Of a stretch of 64,000 bases of DNA, positions 12,801 through 24,365 are shown in pieces. Position numbers and translations under genes: made by a program. The notes below the pieces were generated by a model that ran no database searches, was not told the DNA's origin, and saw only the letters and a program-made list of their open reading frames with translations. Position 1 is the stretch's first letter, and the number at the start of each line of letters is the position of its first letter. The stretch comes from Cymbidium sinense (lineage: Eukaryota > Streptophyta > Magnoliopsida > Asparagales > Orchidaceae), in NCBI GenBank assembly GCA_021442155.1, contig CM038229.1, positions 90,408,693 to 90,472,692 of the forward strand. The letters are read 5' to 3'.

Positions 12801-13866
12801 TAGAGCTCGACTACCCACATTTCTTTTTGGGTTGTGCGGTGGTACCCGACCACAAAGGTCTCTTATTCTTTTGTGCTAGCTTTATAAATTATTTGATGTT
12901 TGTTTAGCTTGTGCACTAAGATGGCATATTTTTTCTAGTTTTCCCTTATTTTGATGAATGGCCTAGATGTGATTAGGCTCTTAAGGAAAAATAAATTTTC
13001 TATTCAATTAATCAACTCAAAATAAAAATTAACAACTCATAACCTCACCTAAAGCCTAAGTTATAAATCAAGATAATATATTTAGCAACCCCTTATCTGG
13101 ATCTTGTATGTCTCACATCATGCATAAAATGAATCTTGCTTCACTCTTATTTATGGAGGGCTTCCACCTTTGCCAGGGAACTTGGCATGACCTTTGAGAG
13201 TCATGGTAGAAACACACCTCCTTCTTACTGATGTTAGCTCATAACTAATTTCTCATGCATTAGGCATATGAATCCTATAGCATGTGCCAAATGAATTGTC
13301 TAAAAATGAAAATAAAATATAACAAAAATTTGCATTAGATTTAAGTCATTATTCATGCCCTACATGATGTAGTCTCTTAGGAAGTGTGTTTAAGGATTTA
13401 GTCTCATTCTAAATAAACAACAAGTTGGCTATCTTTCAAAAGCATATGAGTTGCCTACATGTATTCAAAATCATAGGAGGAGTTAGTTGGCAACCACCCC
13501 CAAGCGATTGTACGTCCAACAGTCGGATGGTTTGTCCTCTCTTGTGGAGGTAAACCATATACCCATTTTTTCCTTAGATTTAGTTCATGCCTTGGCCCTC
13601 GCCAAAGCTCCCTAGATTTAGGTTCAGAGGCTGACACTTCCCTTTGCGGGCTATAAGCATAAATCCTCACCTATTAGGCATTTCCATGATCTTGTGTTAT
13701 GGAATTGTAAGTCCTAGGTTTCTAATAAAAATTCAACTCAAACAAATAAATCACTTCAACTTCAAAAATATAAAGCCCAACCATAGGATAGTTTGGGATA
13801 CTTTTTAGGCTTCCTAGAATCATAAGCGTCAATTATTATGTCCATTTGGTTTCGATAATAACTCCA
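9836..13866 (+). mobile_element. LTR fragment, probably the 3' LTR of E1, lacking its first half
   Basis: It starts abruptly in the middle of the LTR at the CACGTG-containing stretch that other copies show near 17,420 and 23,045. The LTR start with its W-box zone and promoter is missing. It continues collinearly with the other copies through the conserved block at 11,490-11,600 and the CTCGACTACCC segment near 12,810. It stops at 13,866, inside the segment ending TTCGATAATAACTCC, where another LTR copy begins. No gene is seen. Confidence 0.7.
12681..12735. repeat. GAAA/GAAGAAAT microsatellite in LTR
   Basis: GAAA units are followed by four copies of a 9-bp unit AAGAAATGA. Related purine tracts sit at the same LTR position near 20,215 and 46,075, and as pyrimidine tracts near 25,760-25,825 and 47,970-48,040 in the inverted copies. 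Confidence 0.85.
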
Positions 13867-14289
13867 TGTTGACCTCATTTTTAGAATGAGCCCTCAACCC
13901 CTCCTTCTTAGACACAGGACTCCTCTTAGACTTTAAGAGTTTCTTAGTCTTAAGACACATCTAGATTAGGTGGACACTCAACGCCCCTAGAGACTTAGAA
14001 GAGTTAGCCATAGGAATAGGTCATGCCTTGGGATGTTAGAAAATTTCCTACCCTTAGCTTAAACCATTCCTCACTTTCCTTCTTTCAAGTCAAACTCCAA
14101 ATCAATTTTATTTGATTTTCTCTAAACTTAAATAAATTCCATGATTGAAATCCATGCTTGAAATCTATGATTGAAACCCATGATCAAAATCCATCAAAAT
14201 TTCTAAGTCCAAATTTTTCCTAAGTCCTTAACCTTCCCTTAAGGACTTAACCAAAATTATGATCAAAACTAATTCAAATGTTTGAGATT

Positions 14290-15060
14290 CTTCATAATCC
14301 ATTTATATTCTCATATAAATGAAATATAAATTCAAACCAATCAAACTAAACTCAAAATTCCAAATCAATTCAAGAAAATTCCCTAAGTCCCTTTAATTTT
14401 CCATTAAAGGACTTAGCCAAAATCAAATCTAAATCACTTCAAACTCATGGGATTTCTTAAAACTTATTTATATTCTCATTTACATTCATATATATAAATG
14501 AAATATAAATATAAATCAATAAAATCAAACTCTCAAATTAAATTCCCAATTTAAAATCTTCTTAAGTCCTTAATTTCCCATTTAATGGACTTAGCCAAAA
14601 TCTTGATCAAACCAATTCAAACTCATGGGATTTTCTCAAAACTAATTTATATTCTCATTTATATTTACATATATAAATGAAATATAAATGTAAATCAATC
14701 AAATCAAATCCTCAAATTAAATTTGCAATTTAAAATTTTCCTAAGTAATTAATTTTTCATTAATGAACTTAGCCTAAATCTTGAACAAATCAGATCAAAC
14801 TCATGGGATTTTCTCATAATTCATTTATATCCTCATTTATATTCACATATATAAATAAAACATAAATATAAATAAATCAAATCAAATTCAAAAATTCAAA
14901 CTCTAAACTCCAAAATTTTCATATGTCCCTTAAATCCTTCTTAATGGACTTAGCCCAAATCATGATTAAACCACTTCAAATCATCAAAATTTTCTCATGA
15001 TCCATTTATATTCTCATTTATATTCATATATATAAATGAAATATAAATTCAAACAATCAA
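14290..15060. repeat. 180-bp tandem module, five copies
   Basis: Each unit contains CTTAGCC and a palindromic core TCATTTATAT...ATATAAATGA (10-bp arms). Cores recur about every 180 bp near 14,310, 14,490, 14,670, 14,850 and 15,030. The same module is present three times in the E2 3' LTR and one to two times in the other copies. Confidence 0.85.
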
Positions 15061-15409
15061 AACCTATTCCAAAAATCAAACTCAAATCAACTCAAAATCC
15101 AATCTAAGCCTTTCAAGTCAAAATCTTGAACTTAGCCAAATCAATTTCAAATCAAGCCAAACTCTTGATTTTCTCTCATGATTCAATCAAACTTATAATC
15201 ATGAACCTATGCATAAATCCAAACTTCAATCAAACAATCAAAACCCAAGTCAAAAATCAAAGCCAAAATCCCTTTATATTCTTCCTTTGAATATAAAATT
15301 ATCAAATGGATCAAAATCCATTTGACTTCAAACCACTTGTAAATGGATTGATATTTCAATCATAAGTCCATATACATGATCAATCAACTTTAAATCAAGC
15401 TTTAACCAA

Positions 15410-16206
15410 GCCATTTGACCCACTTATGCTCACTTGACCCAAAGTGAGCTAAAGTAGCCTTATGAGCCAAATTCTAATCCTAATCAAATTGGATTGAACC
15501 AAACTCATATATCCTTCTCATCATGATCAATAATCATTATGGGATGATCAATCAATCAAATTGGGTCAAATTAGGTCAAACTTGACCAAGTCAACACTTA
15601 ACCCAAATGAAACCTAACATAGCCAAATTCCACCATAGGCTAAATTGATTGAAACCATTGATCTAAGTTCACTGATGACCTATGTTTGAACTTGACCAAG
15701 TCAACATTTGAGCATAACCTACGCTTAGCTCACGGAGTTGACCCATTTTACCTAAAGGGTGAAAATGTGTCAAAACAATCTAAGGCAAATTGATTGAAGC
15801 CAATGGGTCATGTCCATTCCAAATCACTTGTGGAACTTGAAAGCCTCAATTGGCCAACTAGACCCAACCTAGCCCAATTGACCTTAGACCCAACATGACT
15901 AAAGGGGTCATGTTGAGCCAAATTTGAACCAAAATTGATTGGAAACAAAGGTACCAATCCACTCCATGGCTAACATAACCTAAACCTACCCTTGACCTAC
16001 CTCAAATAGGTCAAATGGGTCAAATAGGTGACCCATTTGACCTAAATGAAGTCATATGAGCCAAATCCAAAACTATACCAAATTGAATCAAACCAAAGTC
16101 ACCAGAATATTTCAAATGGTCATATGAACTTGACCCAATGCTTGGTTTGACCCAATTTGAGCAATTGGTTGACCCAAGTTGACCCATTTTGACCTAAATG
16201 GGTCAA
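15410..16206. promoter_or_regulatory. Cluster of W-box cores in LTR U3
   Basis: About twenty TTGACC or TTGACT cores on either strand lie in 800 bp, for example four on the + strand between 16,146 and 16,195. TTGAC[CT] is the binding core of plant WRKY transcription factors. The position upstream of the presumed promoter suggests U3. Binding is inferred only. Confidence 0.55.
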
Positions 16207-19200
16207 CATGAGCCAAACCCTGTCAAATGAATTCCAAATCTCATGAAACTTGGCCAAACCAAGTTTCTCCACATACCCAACATACCTAAAGTGAAAAATC
16301 AGCAAAATGACCATTCTACCCCTAAGACAAAGAACAAATTTTGGCTTAATCCATGGATAATTTGGTCATACCCTCTTCACATTCACTTAAGGCTTTCCTA
16401 AAAGCTCAAAGGGACCTAGGGAAGAGTGGTGCATCCAACGGGTTTGGGTCATTGGTCCCTAGACCAAATACAACCCTATGGGTCAAAATGCAAAATTCAA
16501 ACTCCCTCTCAAACTAAAATTCAAGCACATGGGATGTTGGCAATCCACTCCTTGGCTCAAACCGACCATGTGCACACTCTTAATTGATCAAACAACCCAT
16601 TGCCTATGTCAATTGGATCAAAATGGCAAGTGCGTCGATCCTTTAAGGGGAGATATACTCCCCTAATTCAATTCAATTTCTCACATCCCCTATCAATTGA
16701 AGCTAAGGAACTCAGCAATCATCGAGAGTACTCTCCTTCTTAGAGAGGATTTGAAAAGCAATTTCTCAATTTTCAAACTTTGAAAATAGCTCAATCCATT
16801 CTTGAACTTACTCCACAATCAAACTCCACTCAATTCCCTCTTCAAGTTTCATCAAGACCAAGTGCACCCAAGCTCTCTTCTAAGTTCTTGAAGCAAGAGG
16901 AGATCCAACTCAATCAAAAATGAGCTCAAGCTATGGAGGAGGTGACCCATAGGAAGATCCACTCAACCTCAAGTGTTCAAAACTTCAATAAGGCTTCATC
17001 TCAACCAGACAAAGCTTCTCCAAGGGAATCGAGCGTCGGTGAGGTATGAGATTTTTTTTATTATTAAACTCAATGTGGTTTGGAGCTTTGTGAAAGAAAT
17101 TTTCACCCCATGGATTTTTGTTTGTTGGATTTGCCTCTCTTTAGCTTTAGATGGTGTGGGTTGAGTTTGATTTGAATCCATGCTAGATCGAGCTTGGATC
17201 TTCCCCTTGATCATGGATGATCTTTGTTGATCAAGGGGAAGAACTTGGGAGATCTCAGCTATCCATCCTTGCATTTTGGATGAACGGCTGAGATAATTCC
17301 TCACGTTTAGAAATTTCGTAGCCATTTTAAAATCACGGAGATCCACGTCCATCTTTGATCGGATGATAGGGATCAAAGCGCATCGTCTCTAGCCATCTAG
17401 GGTTGACATTTAAAATCCCCTCACGTGATGCATGTAAAGCGCATTGACCATGCCGTGCCATGAGGATTAGTTAAATTCTTTAATTAATTTTTATTAATCT
17501 AGGGATATTCTAAAATTCATAACTCACTCTAGAAAATTCAAAAAATTATGAAATGAAATCCAATGGATAGATAATTCAACCTAGAATATTTTAAAATTAA
17601 TTTCAATGGGTTTTATCGTATATTTTTATCTGAATTTAAGTTTTATTAGACAGATTATTTAGCTAATTACTTTTTAATTAAGCCTCTGATTAGTCCCAAA
17701 TTTCTTGGGTATGTTTTAGGGGATGACTTCTGCCTCTCCTAATTTTTAATTAATTTATTGAAGGCTTGATTAGAAGAATTTCATATGAACTTCTTTACCC
17801 TCCTTATGTAATTAAGGATAATTAGGTATGATTAGTAGTTTTAATCAATGATTAGGGTTGATTAAGGTTAGATCCAATAAATAGGAGGTTTATGGAATAT
17901 TTTTGGGGCATTTCCCTTAAGCTATTCCCTTAACCCCCTTTTCTCTTATTAATCTCCTCTTATTTAAGGGTTAATTCATTAATTATCCCCTTAACTAATT
18001 TCTAAAAATTCTTAAAAGGTCTAGAACTTAATTAACCTACTTTGGGTAGATTCTTAGGTGTTTATTAGCCTAAGTTTAAACTAAGGAAATCAAAATCTAC
18101 TTCATAAGAATGAAATTGTGTTTTAAAATTACTTAAGCTAAACCCCTTAGCTTAATTAACTTTTAATTGTGAGCCAAATTATATTAGGCCTTTTTTTTTC
18201 TTATGCAAATTTAAATTCCTTGTGAGTTTTATTTCATTTTATTGGCTCATAATTATTTGGTTAATTTTTCTATGGTGGTGTAGGTAAGGGTTAATTAAGT
18301 TATTTATTTCATACCTTAACCTAACTAATGCATAAAAATGGATCTAATTATCTAAAAATTAAACAAAAATTTCAAACACATGTTAGAATGGGTTAGGAAC
18401 AGCAAACTCATCTCACCTTTTCAAAATTAAATCAAACTCCAAACTAATCAAAAATCACTTTGATTTATTTTAAACTTTCTTATTCTATAAGAATGTCTTT
18501 AGGATTTAAGTGAAGTGAACTTGTTTACATGCTTTCATTACTTTGAATCCCATTATTAAACTTGTATGTCATGTGATTTCATGCATTCATATTTTTCAAA
18601 TTCCAATTTTAAATGAAATTGTTTACTTTATGTCAAATTTCCATGTGTTGGCTAAAGTAGATGAGTGGCTATTATCACTACTAAACCCAAATTATTTTTC
18701 AAAACTTATAAATCAAATATAAAATCTAAAAGTATGCTACTTATACTTTAATTGTAAGCTTGCATGTGAAGATTACAAAGGTATGTATAGGTTTTCTTTA
18801 TTTCTTATGTTGGTATAGTTTTGAATAGGAATTTAATGAGATATATGTCTCATTTGAAAAGGACCTAATGCTCACCTAATTTCATTTCCTATTCATCCCT
18901 ACACTACCATCTAAGAAGGGTTACCTACAAATGCATACATAAAATTGCATAAACAAAATGAATCCATTAATGTAACTTTTGCATTTTTCCTTTTTTTATT
19001 TTATTTCTTTTATACATATGTTCGTATTTAATGAAAGTAATATATTAGTCAGGACAACCCCAAGGTTGCGAGGCTTTAAGTAGCCTTAAGTAGGTCTTGT
19101 ACCTTATACCTCTAGTTAACAATTGTGTTGTACTCACTTTTGTCTTTTTTTACTTTCATGTGTGTAAGTGAAATTTTGGATAAGGAAACCCCTTTCTACT

Positions 19201-20414
19201 TAACAAAAATCATGTATATTCAACTTCTAAATTTCCTTAAATGGATTAATTAGCATGCATCATAAAGTGTGTGTCTCTCATTTGTATGTATAGATATGCT
19301 GGGGTCCATCCATATGCATCTTATATATGTTGGGGAAAAGAAGTAATGTGTGTTATGTGAATTTTGATTCATTTTATTTAGTCTTAAAATGTTTTTCTTT
19401 TTGAATAGGTTTGTTTAGAGTTTATCTAAACTTAGGATTAATTAAAATATTTAATCAAAACATTTACCTAAACAAAACTAAAATGTGAATCTACTTTAAA
19501 AATTATTTAGGTTAGGGAAGAAAAGAGAAGTTCTCTTCTCTTTCCCTCCCTTCATAACTTAGAATTATAGGATCCACTTAAATCAAATCAAAACATGAAA
19601 TAAAATCAACCCAAAATAATTAAACAACTTAAATGAAACTCTCCTCTAAGTTGAACATATTTTTTGCACTTAGAAGATTTGAACATAAAACCATAGCTAA
19701 GCATACCACACAAGCCTTCAAAGCACACACATTAGCTTAAGTCACCACTTCTAGCTTTAGGTTAGGTCAGTGCATGGTTTGATGTTGAATTTTATTTTGT
19801 GATATATGTTTTAGACTGGATGTTAGGATGTATACTCATAGAATGAATTGTAGGACGCTTTAGTCTAACTATTCTTTTCGGGAGATTGTGCTTAAGGGCA
19901 TTATCAAAAATAAAATATAATGCTCTTGCTTGCAGGTGCTTTATACCCCTAAGCATAATCCATAGGCTAGGTGGACTTAGTCACCCATGTGTGGGGTGAT
20001 AAGTCTAATATACATGCTTGGGATTTGTGTGATTTATTTTAACTAACCTTTATTTTGTAGGTGTTAGTTAGATTTCCACTTTTCCTTTTCATGTAAATTT
20101 ATGCAATTAGGATTTTGGAATGATTATTATGGGGATTAGAGTGAGCATTGGTTATAAGATCCAATCTTGTGCACCATGTGAAGTCTTGGAGCATCTACCA
20201 TCCAACCATCCAAAAGAAAGAACAAACGAAGAAGGAAGAAATAAATAAGAAAGGAAGAAGTCATAAGAGATAAAGCTTGATGACCCCATAATAATGAATT
20301 CCTTACTTAATTTTAATTTAATTCATTTATAATGCAGGTTGTATAAGGGTGTAACTACCCATATTTTTATATTTTCAGTTTGTGCGGTAATTTTACCAGT
20401 GGCTTTTATTTCTT

Positions 20415-23400
20415 TATCAATCATTCCTTCATTTATATTCACAAATATAAATGAAATCTAAATTCAAACCATTCAAAGCAAATAAAACTAAACCAAATCA
20501 ATTCTCTACTTAAGCCCTTTTGACAAACATCTCTCAATTTGGTCAAATTTATTTCCAAATCACTCCAAACTCAAGTGATTTTCTCATGAATCATTTATAT
20601 CTTCATTTATATTCACAAATATGAAATATAAATCAAATAACCAAAACTAAACCCAAATCAATTCAAATTCTTAATTTAGCCCTTTTGCCAATTTCTTGAA
20701 CTTGGCTATCAATCATCAACTCAAAACCCATGGATTTATTCATGATTCAATCACTCCTTTGATCTTTGTTCCAAATATAAACATAAACTATAATTATCAA
20801 TCCAAATCCAAGTCAACGCAAGTTAAGCCCATGTTGACCCCTTTAGACTTGAGATTGTCATATGTAACAAAATCCATAAGGCTTCAAATCACTTGCAATT
20901 GGATTTATATTTCCATCCTAAGTCCATATGTAAGTTCAATTAAACTTGAATCAAGCTATGATCAAGCCAATTAACCCATTTAGGTCCACTTGACCCAAAG
21001 TGACCTAAAAGACTTTTTTGAGCCAAGTTCTAATTCAACCCAAATTAGATTGAATTAAGCCCATCCAAACCCCATATCATGATCAACAATCATCCAAGGT
21101 TAATCAAATGTCTTGAATTTGGTCAAACCAAGTTAAACTGGCGACCAAGTCAACCCATGAAACCCAAACTAGCCAAAACCCACCATATACCAATTTGATT
21201 GACTCATAATCAATGATTGAGCAGACACCCTCAATGTACAAACCAAGTCCAATTGGCCATTTGACCTCCCAAATTGGCCTACAGCCAAAATGTGTCAAAT
21301 CATTTGATCCAAATTGATTGCAAGTAATGGCTCAAGTTATTCCAAATCACTTATTGAACTAGACCAAAGCCATGGTTGAGCCCAATTTGACCAATTGGTC
21401 AACTTGACCCAACCTAGCCCAAATTAACCTAAAGGGTCAAATTGGCCAAAATCTAAATTAAATTTAAATTAAACCAAACAAAATCCTACAATCATTTCAA
21501 TTAACCAATTGAACATGAACTAATATTTAACCCTTTGGTCAAATTGGTCAAATTGTCAACTTAGCCCATTTGACCTATTTGAATCCAAATGAGCCAAAAT
21601 CAAACCAAAGCTAAATTAATCAATACCAATTGTACCAAAACATCCCAAATCATCATATGAACCTAACCCATCTTGATTTGACCTAATTTGACCAATTGGT
21701 CAACCCAACCCAATGTAATCAAAATGAGCCTATTTTGACCATATGAAGCCAAATCACCCAAAGCCACCTTATGGAACCTTGGTGACCTGACCAAATTAAC
21801 CTTGGATCAGCCCCAAACTAGCCCAAATCTGAGTGGGGCCCAATCCAAGGTACTTGTCTATTGGACAAGCTCATTTGCATTGGATTCTTTTCATAAGAGG
21901 CAAAGTCTACTTTGCCTCTCCCATGAGAGCCCTCCACTTCCTACATGTGGCATTGCTAAACTCCCCTAGCCCAATTTAAGCTGCCAAGCACTTGCCATGG
22001 ACCAGGGGAAACAAGCCAAGCCACTCCCCCTCATAGTTGAACTCCATGGGGAAAGGCAAAGATCAATCCCACACCATCAGCCCTTATCTTGCCTTGAGCT
22101 CCCTGCCACGACTTCCTCCACTCTTGGCATGTCACATGGAGCTGACGGTGACCCCTCCAAATACGCGATGGCAGTGAAGTAGCAAATTTTTAAGGGTGAA
22201 TCTCGTCCATCCATCAAGTACAATTAAAGAGTATACCCCTTCAATTCGAGTGAGATTCTTCACGGATTACATTGTGAGACTCCCCTAGCCATTTTCAAAA
22301 CCACACAAAGATTTTCCAAGCATTTCCAGAGTTTCCTCGATAGGCATTCCTCTTCCCCGAGCAAAGCTAAAATAGGACAACCTTCTGCAATACTCCTTCC
22401 CCACTTGATCAAATCTCAATTCCTTGCACCCAGACCATCCTCATACTTCATCAAACCCAACCAAATCATCTTCGACTCTTCCTGATCACCAGAGACCTGA
22501 GTTCGATCGAATCTGAGACACCTACGTGCATGGCTTGGCCTACCGAGAGCTCTACACCAAATCAAACCCGAATCTCCTCAACAGGTCCTCACCTCTAAGC
22601 TACCTCGCCCATCCACCACCAACATTAGCTCTGGTGAGGTAATTTCTTAAAACTGTAGATTTAGGAAATTTTTGTTGGAGCTTTTGAAGAAAATTTGAAT
22701 GTCATGCATTTTTAGCAGTTAGATGTGTTCCTCTCCTTCTTTTCAAGGTGTGGGATTATTTTGATCCCAATCTGAGCTCGGGTGAGCTCGAATTGAATAG
22801 AGAAAGACTGATGACATCCATCTTTCATCATTCATGATGGAGAAAGATCATGGGTCTTCTGTTCAGCATGATCAGAATGGATGGCTATGATTAAATCATG
22901 TTAGATTCACTCTAATTTCTCCTCTAAATCATGGATCAAATCATGGTCGTCCGATATTAGATCGAACAGTCCATGGAGTTAGCACGTCCGTCGTAATTTG
23001 AGTCAACAGCAGATGTGATAACTTAAATAGCCAATCCCATCATGCCACGTGGTCCAATGGGATTAAGGCATTGATTAAGCTTAAATAATCTATTTTTAAG
23101 TCTAAAACTTCTACAATTTATAACTAATCCTAGAAAAATTCAAAAAATACAAACCAGGGCTCATTTTAAGGATATTTCAGAGTTGAATCTAGAAAAATTA
23201 TTAATAGATTTTGAACAGTGATTTTGGCTTAACTAAAGTTTAATTAAAATATAATTAGCTTAATTACTCTTAATTAATCACTCAATTAATCTCAAATTTT
23301 CTTTTGGATAGGGGTTGACCTCTCCGCCTTCCTTATTTTTTTGAAATTTTATTGGTTGCTTAATTAGAGAAATTAATTGATTAAGCCCTAATCACTCTCT

Positions 23401-23940
23401 TAATTTAATTAGTGATAATTTGAATGAACAATAGCTTAATTAATTATTTAAGCCTTACATTTGAACAGTAATGGGGCTTAGGGAATGTGAATGGAATATT
23501 TTTTCTAAATCATTTCCTAAGTTTTCTTTACTTTTTAAGATCAAATTAATGATTAATGAAGTAATTAATTAATTAATCTTTAAGATAAAATTAGAGCTTA
23601 AGTGATCAAATATAGGACTTAGGAATTAAGATTAAAGCCTCTTTCTTGATCTCTTTCCTTAGGTCAATTTCATTTCATTAATTGAACATGCTTAATGCTT
23701 AACCAAATGGATGAATGAGCTTAATTAACTCAATCTAAAATCCAATTCACATTTAATCACCTTCAATCAATTTTGGGTAGGCCTATAGATGTTCAATAGT
23801 CTAAAGGAATCTAATGAAATTGTCTCTTTCATTTCTTAGGAGCATTGCTAATTTATTTTTCATGTGGTTGCATATCTATGGTGTTTATTTTAGGTTTCAT
23901 GTGCATGTGTGTGTTTATGGGGGGGCATCACACGGTTCTG
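20415..23940 (+). mobile_element. LTR fragment lacking both ends
   Basis: It begins at the LTR position about 420 bp after the start (compare 40,612) and runs through two hairpin cores of the 180-bp module, the W-box zone, a less AT-rich 5' zone (21,850-22,650) and AT-rich sequence. It is truncated near 23,900 at the segment containing GGAGCATTGCTAATT. There it meets the inverted E2 LTR after a short G-run (GGGGGGG at about 23,920). Short open stretches in it are not genes. Confidence 0.7.
20985..21745. promoter_or_regulatory. W-box core cluster, second LTR copy
   Basis: About seventeen TTGACC/TTGACT cores (both strands) lie in 760 bp, in the same LTR position as the cluster at 15,410. Confidence 0.5.
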
Positions 23941-24365
23941 AGGATGTACTTATTGAGGTGATCGGGTATGATATTGTGGTGAAATTTTTTTAATGTTCCT
24001 CTAAAGAATAAAATATATACTTCCATTTTCACTCTGTGCGGGTTAAAATGAAGATAGAAATATACATCTCTTCTTTTTTATGCAATTTTCACTCCACATA
24101 GATTCATAGATATTCTTATTGAGGGTGATCGGGTACGACATTAGAACCACAGATTTGGAGATGTACTTAAGGTGATTGAGTACAATATTATGGTAAAATT
24201 TTTAAATGTTTCTCTAAAGAATAAAATATATACTTCCATCTTCACTCTATGCGGGATAAAATGAAGATAGAAATACACATCTTTTATTTTTTATGTAATT
24301 TTGACACCACATAGATTTGTAGATGTTCTTATTGAGGGTGATCGGGTACGACATTGGGGAGAGGT
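23941..24365 (-). repeat. Tandem duplication of the LTR 3' terminus
   Basis: The terminal LTR segment (TGGTGAAAT..., then AGAATAAAATATATACTTCC, then GGGTGATCGGGTACGACATT on the + strand) occurs from 23,977 and again from 24,191, a period of 214 bp. A third partial copy of the inner part lies at 23,941-23,976. A single copy is present at 39,012. Confidence 0.8.

Larger units (their letters stand above)
13867..20414 (+). mobile_element. LTR copy with intact start, truncated 3' end
   Basis: It begins TGTTGACCTC, the same start as the LTR at 31,128 (- strand), and is inserted in the tail of the preceding LTR fragment. In order it carries five 180-bp modules (about 14,290-15,060), the W-box zone (15,410-16,206), a promoter/5' zone (16,300-17,400), and AT-rich sequence including the conserved block at 19,035-19,150. 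At about 20,415 it is fused, at a short shared TCTTTA, to another copy at an earlier LTR position. Its last kilobase or more is therefore missing and no matching target duplication is found. Confidence 0.75.

Noticed and set aside
13862..13866. Target-site duplication for the LTR at 13,867
   Set aside because: The LTR is truncated at 20,414 by fusion with another copy, so no right-hand duplication can be identified.
16478..17376. Small open stretches in the LTR promoter zone (also 20,696, 21,997, 28,646 and 28,825)
   Set aside because: Not conserved in frame between LTR copies and explained by LTR sequence.
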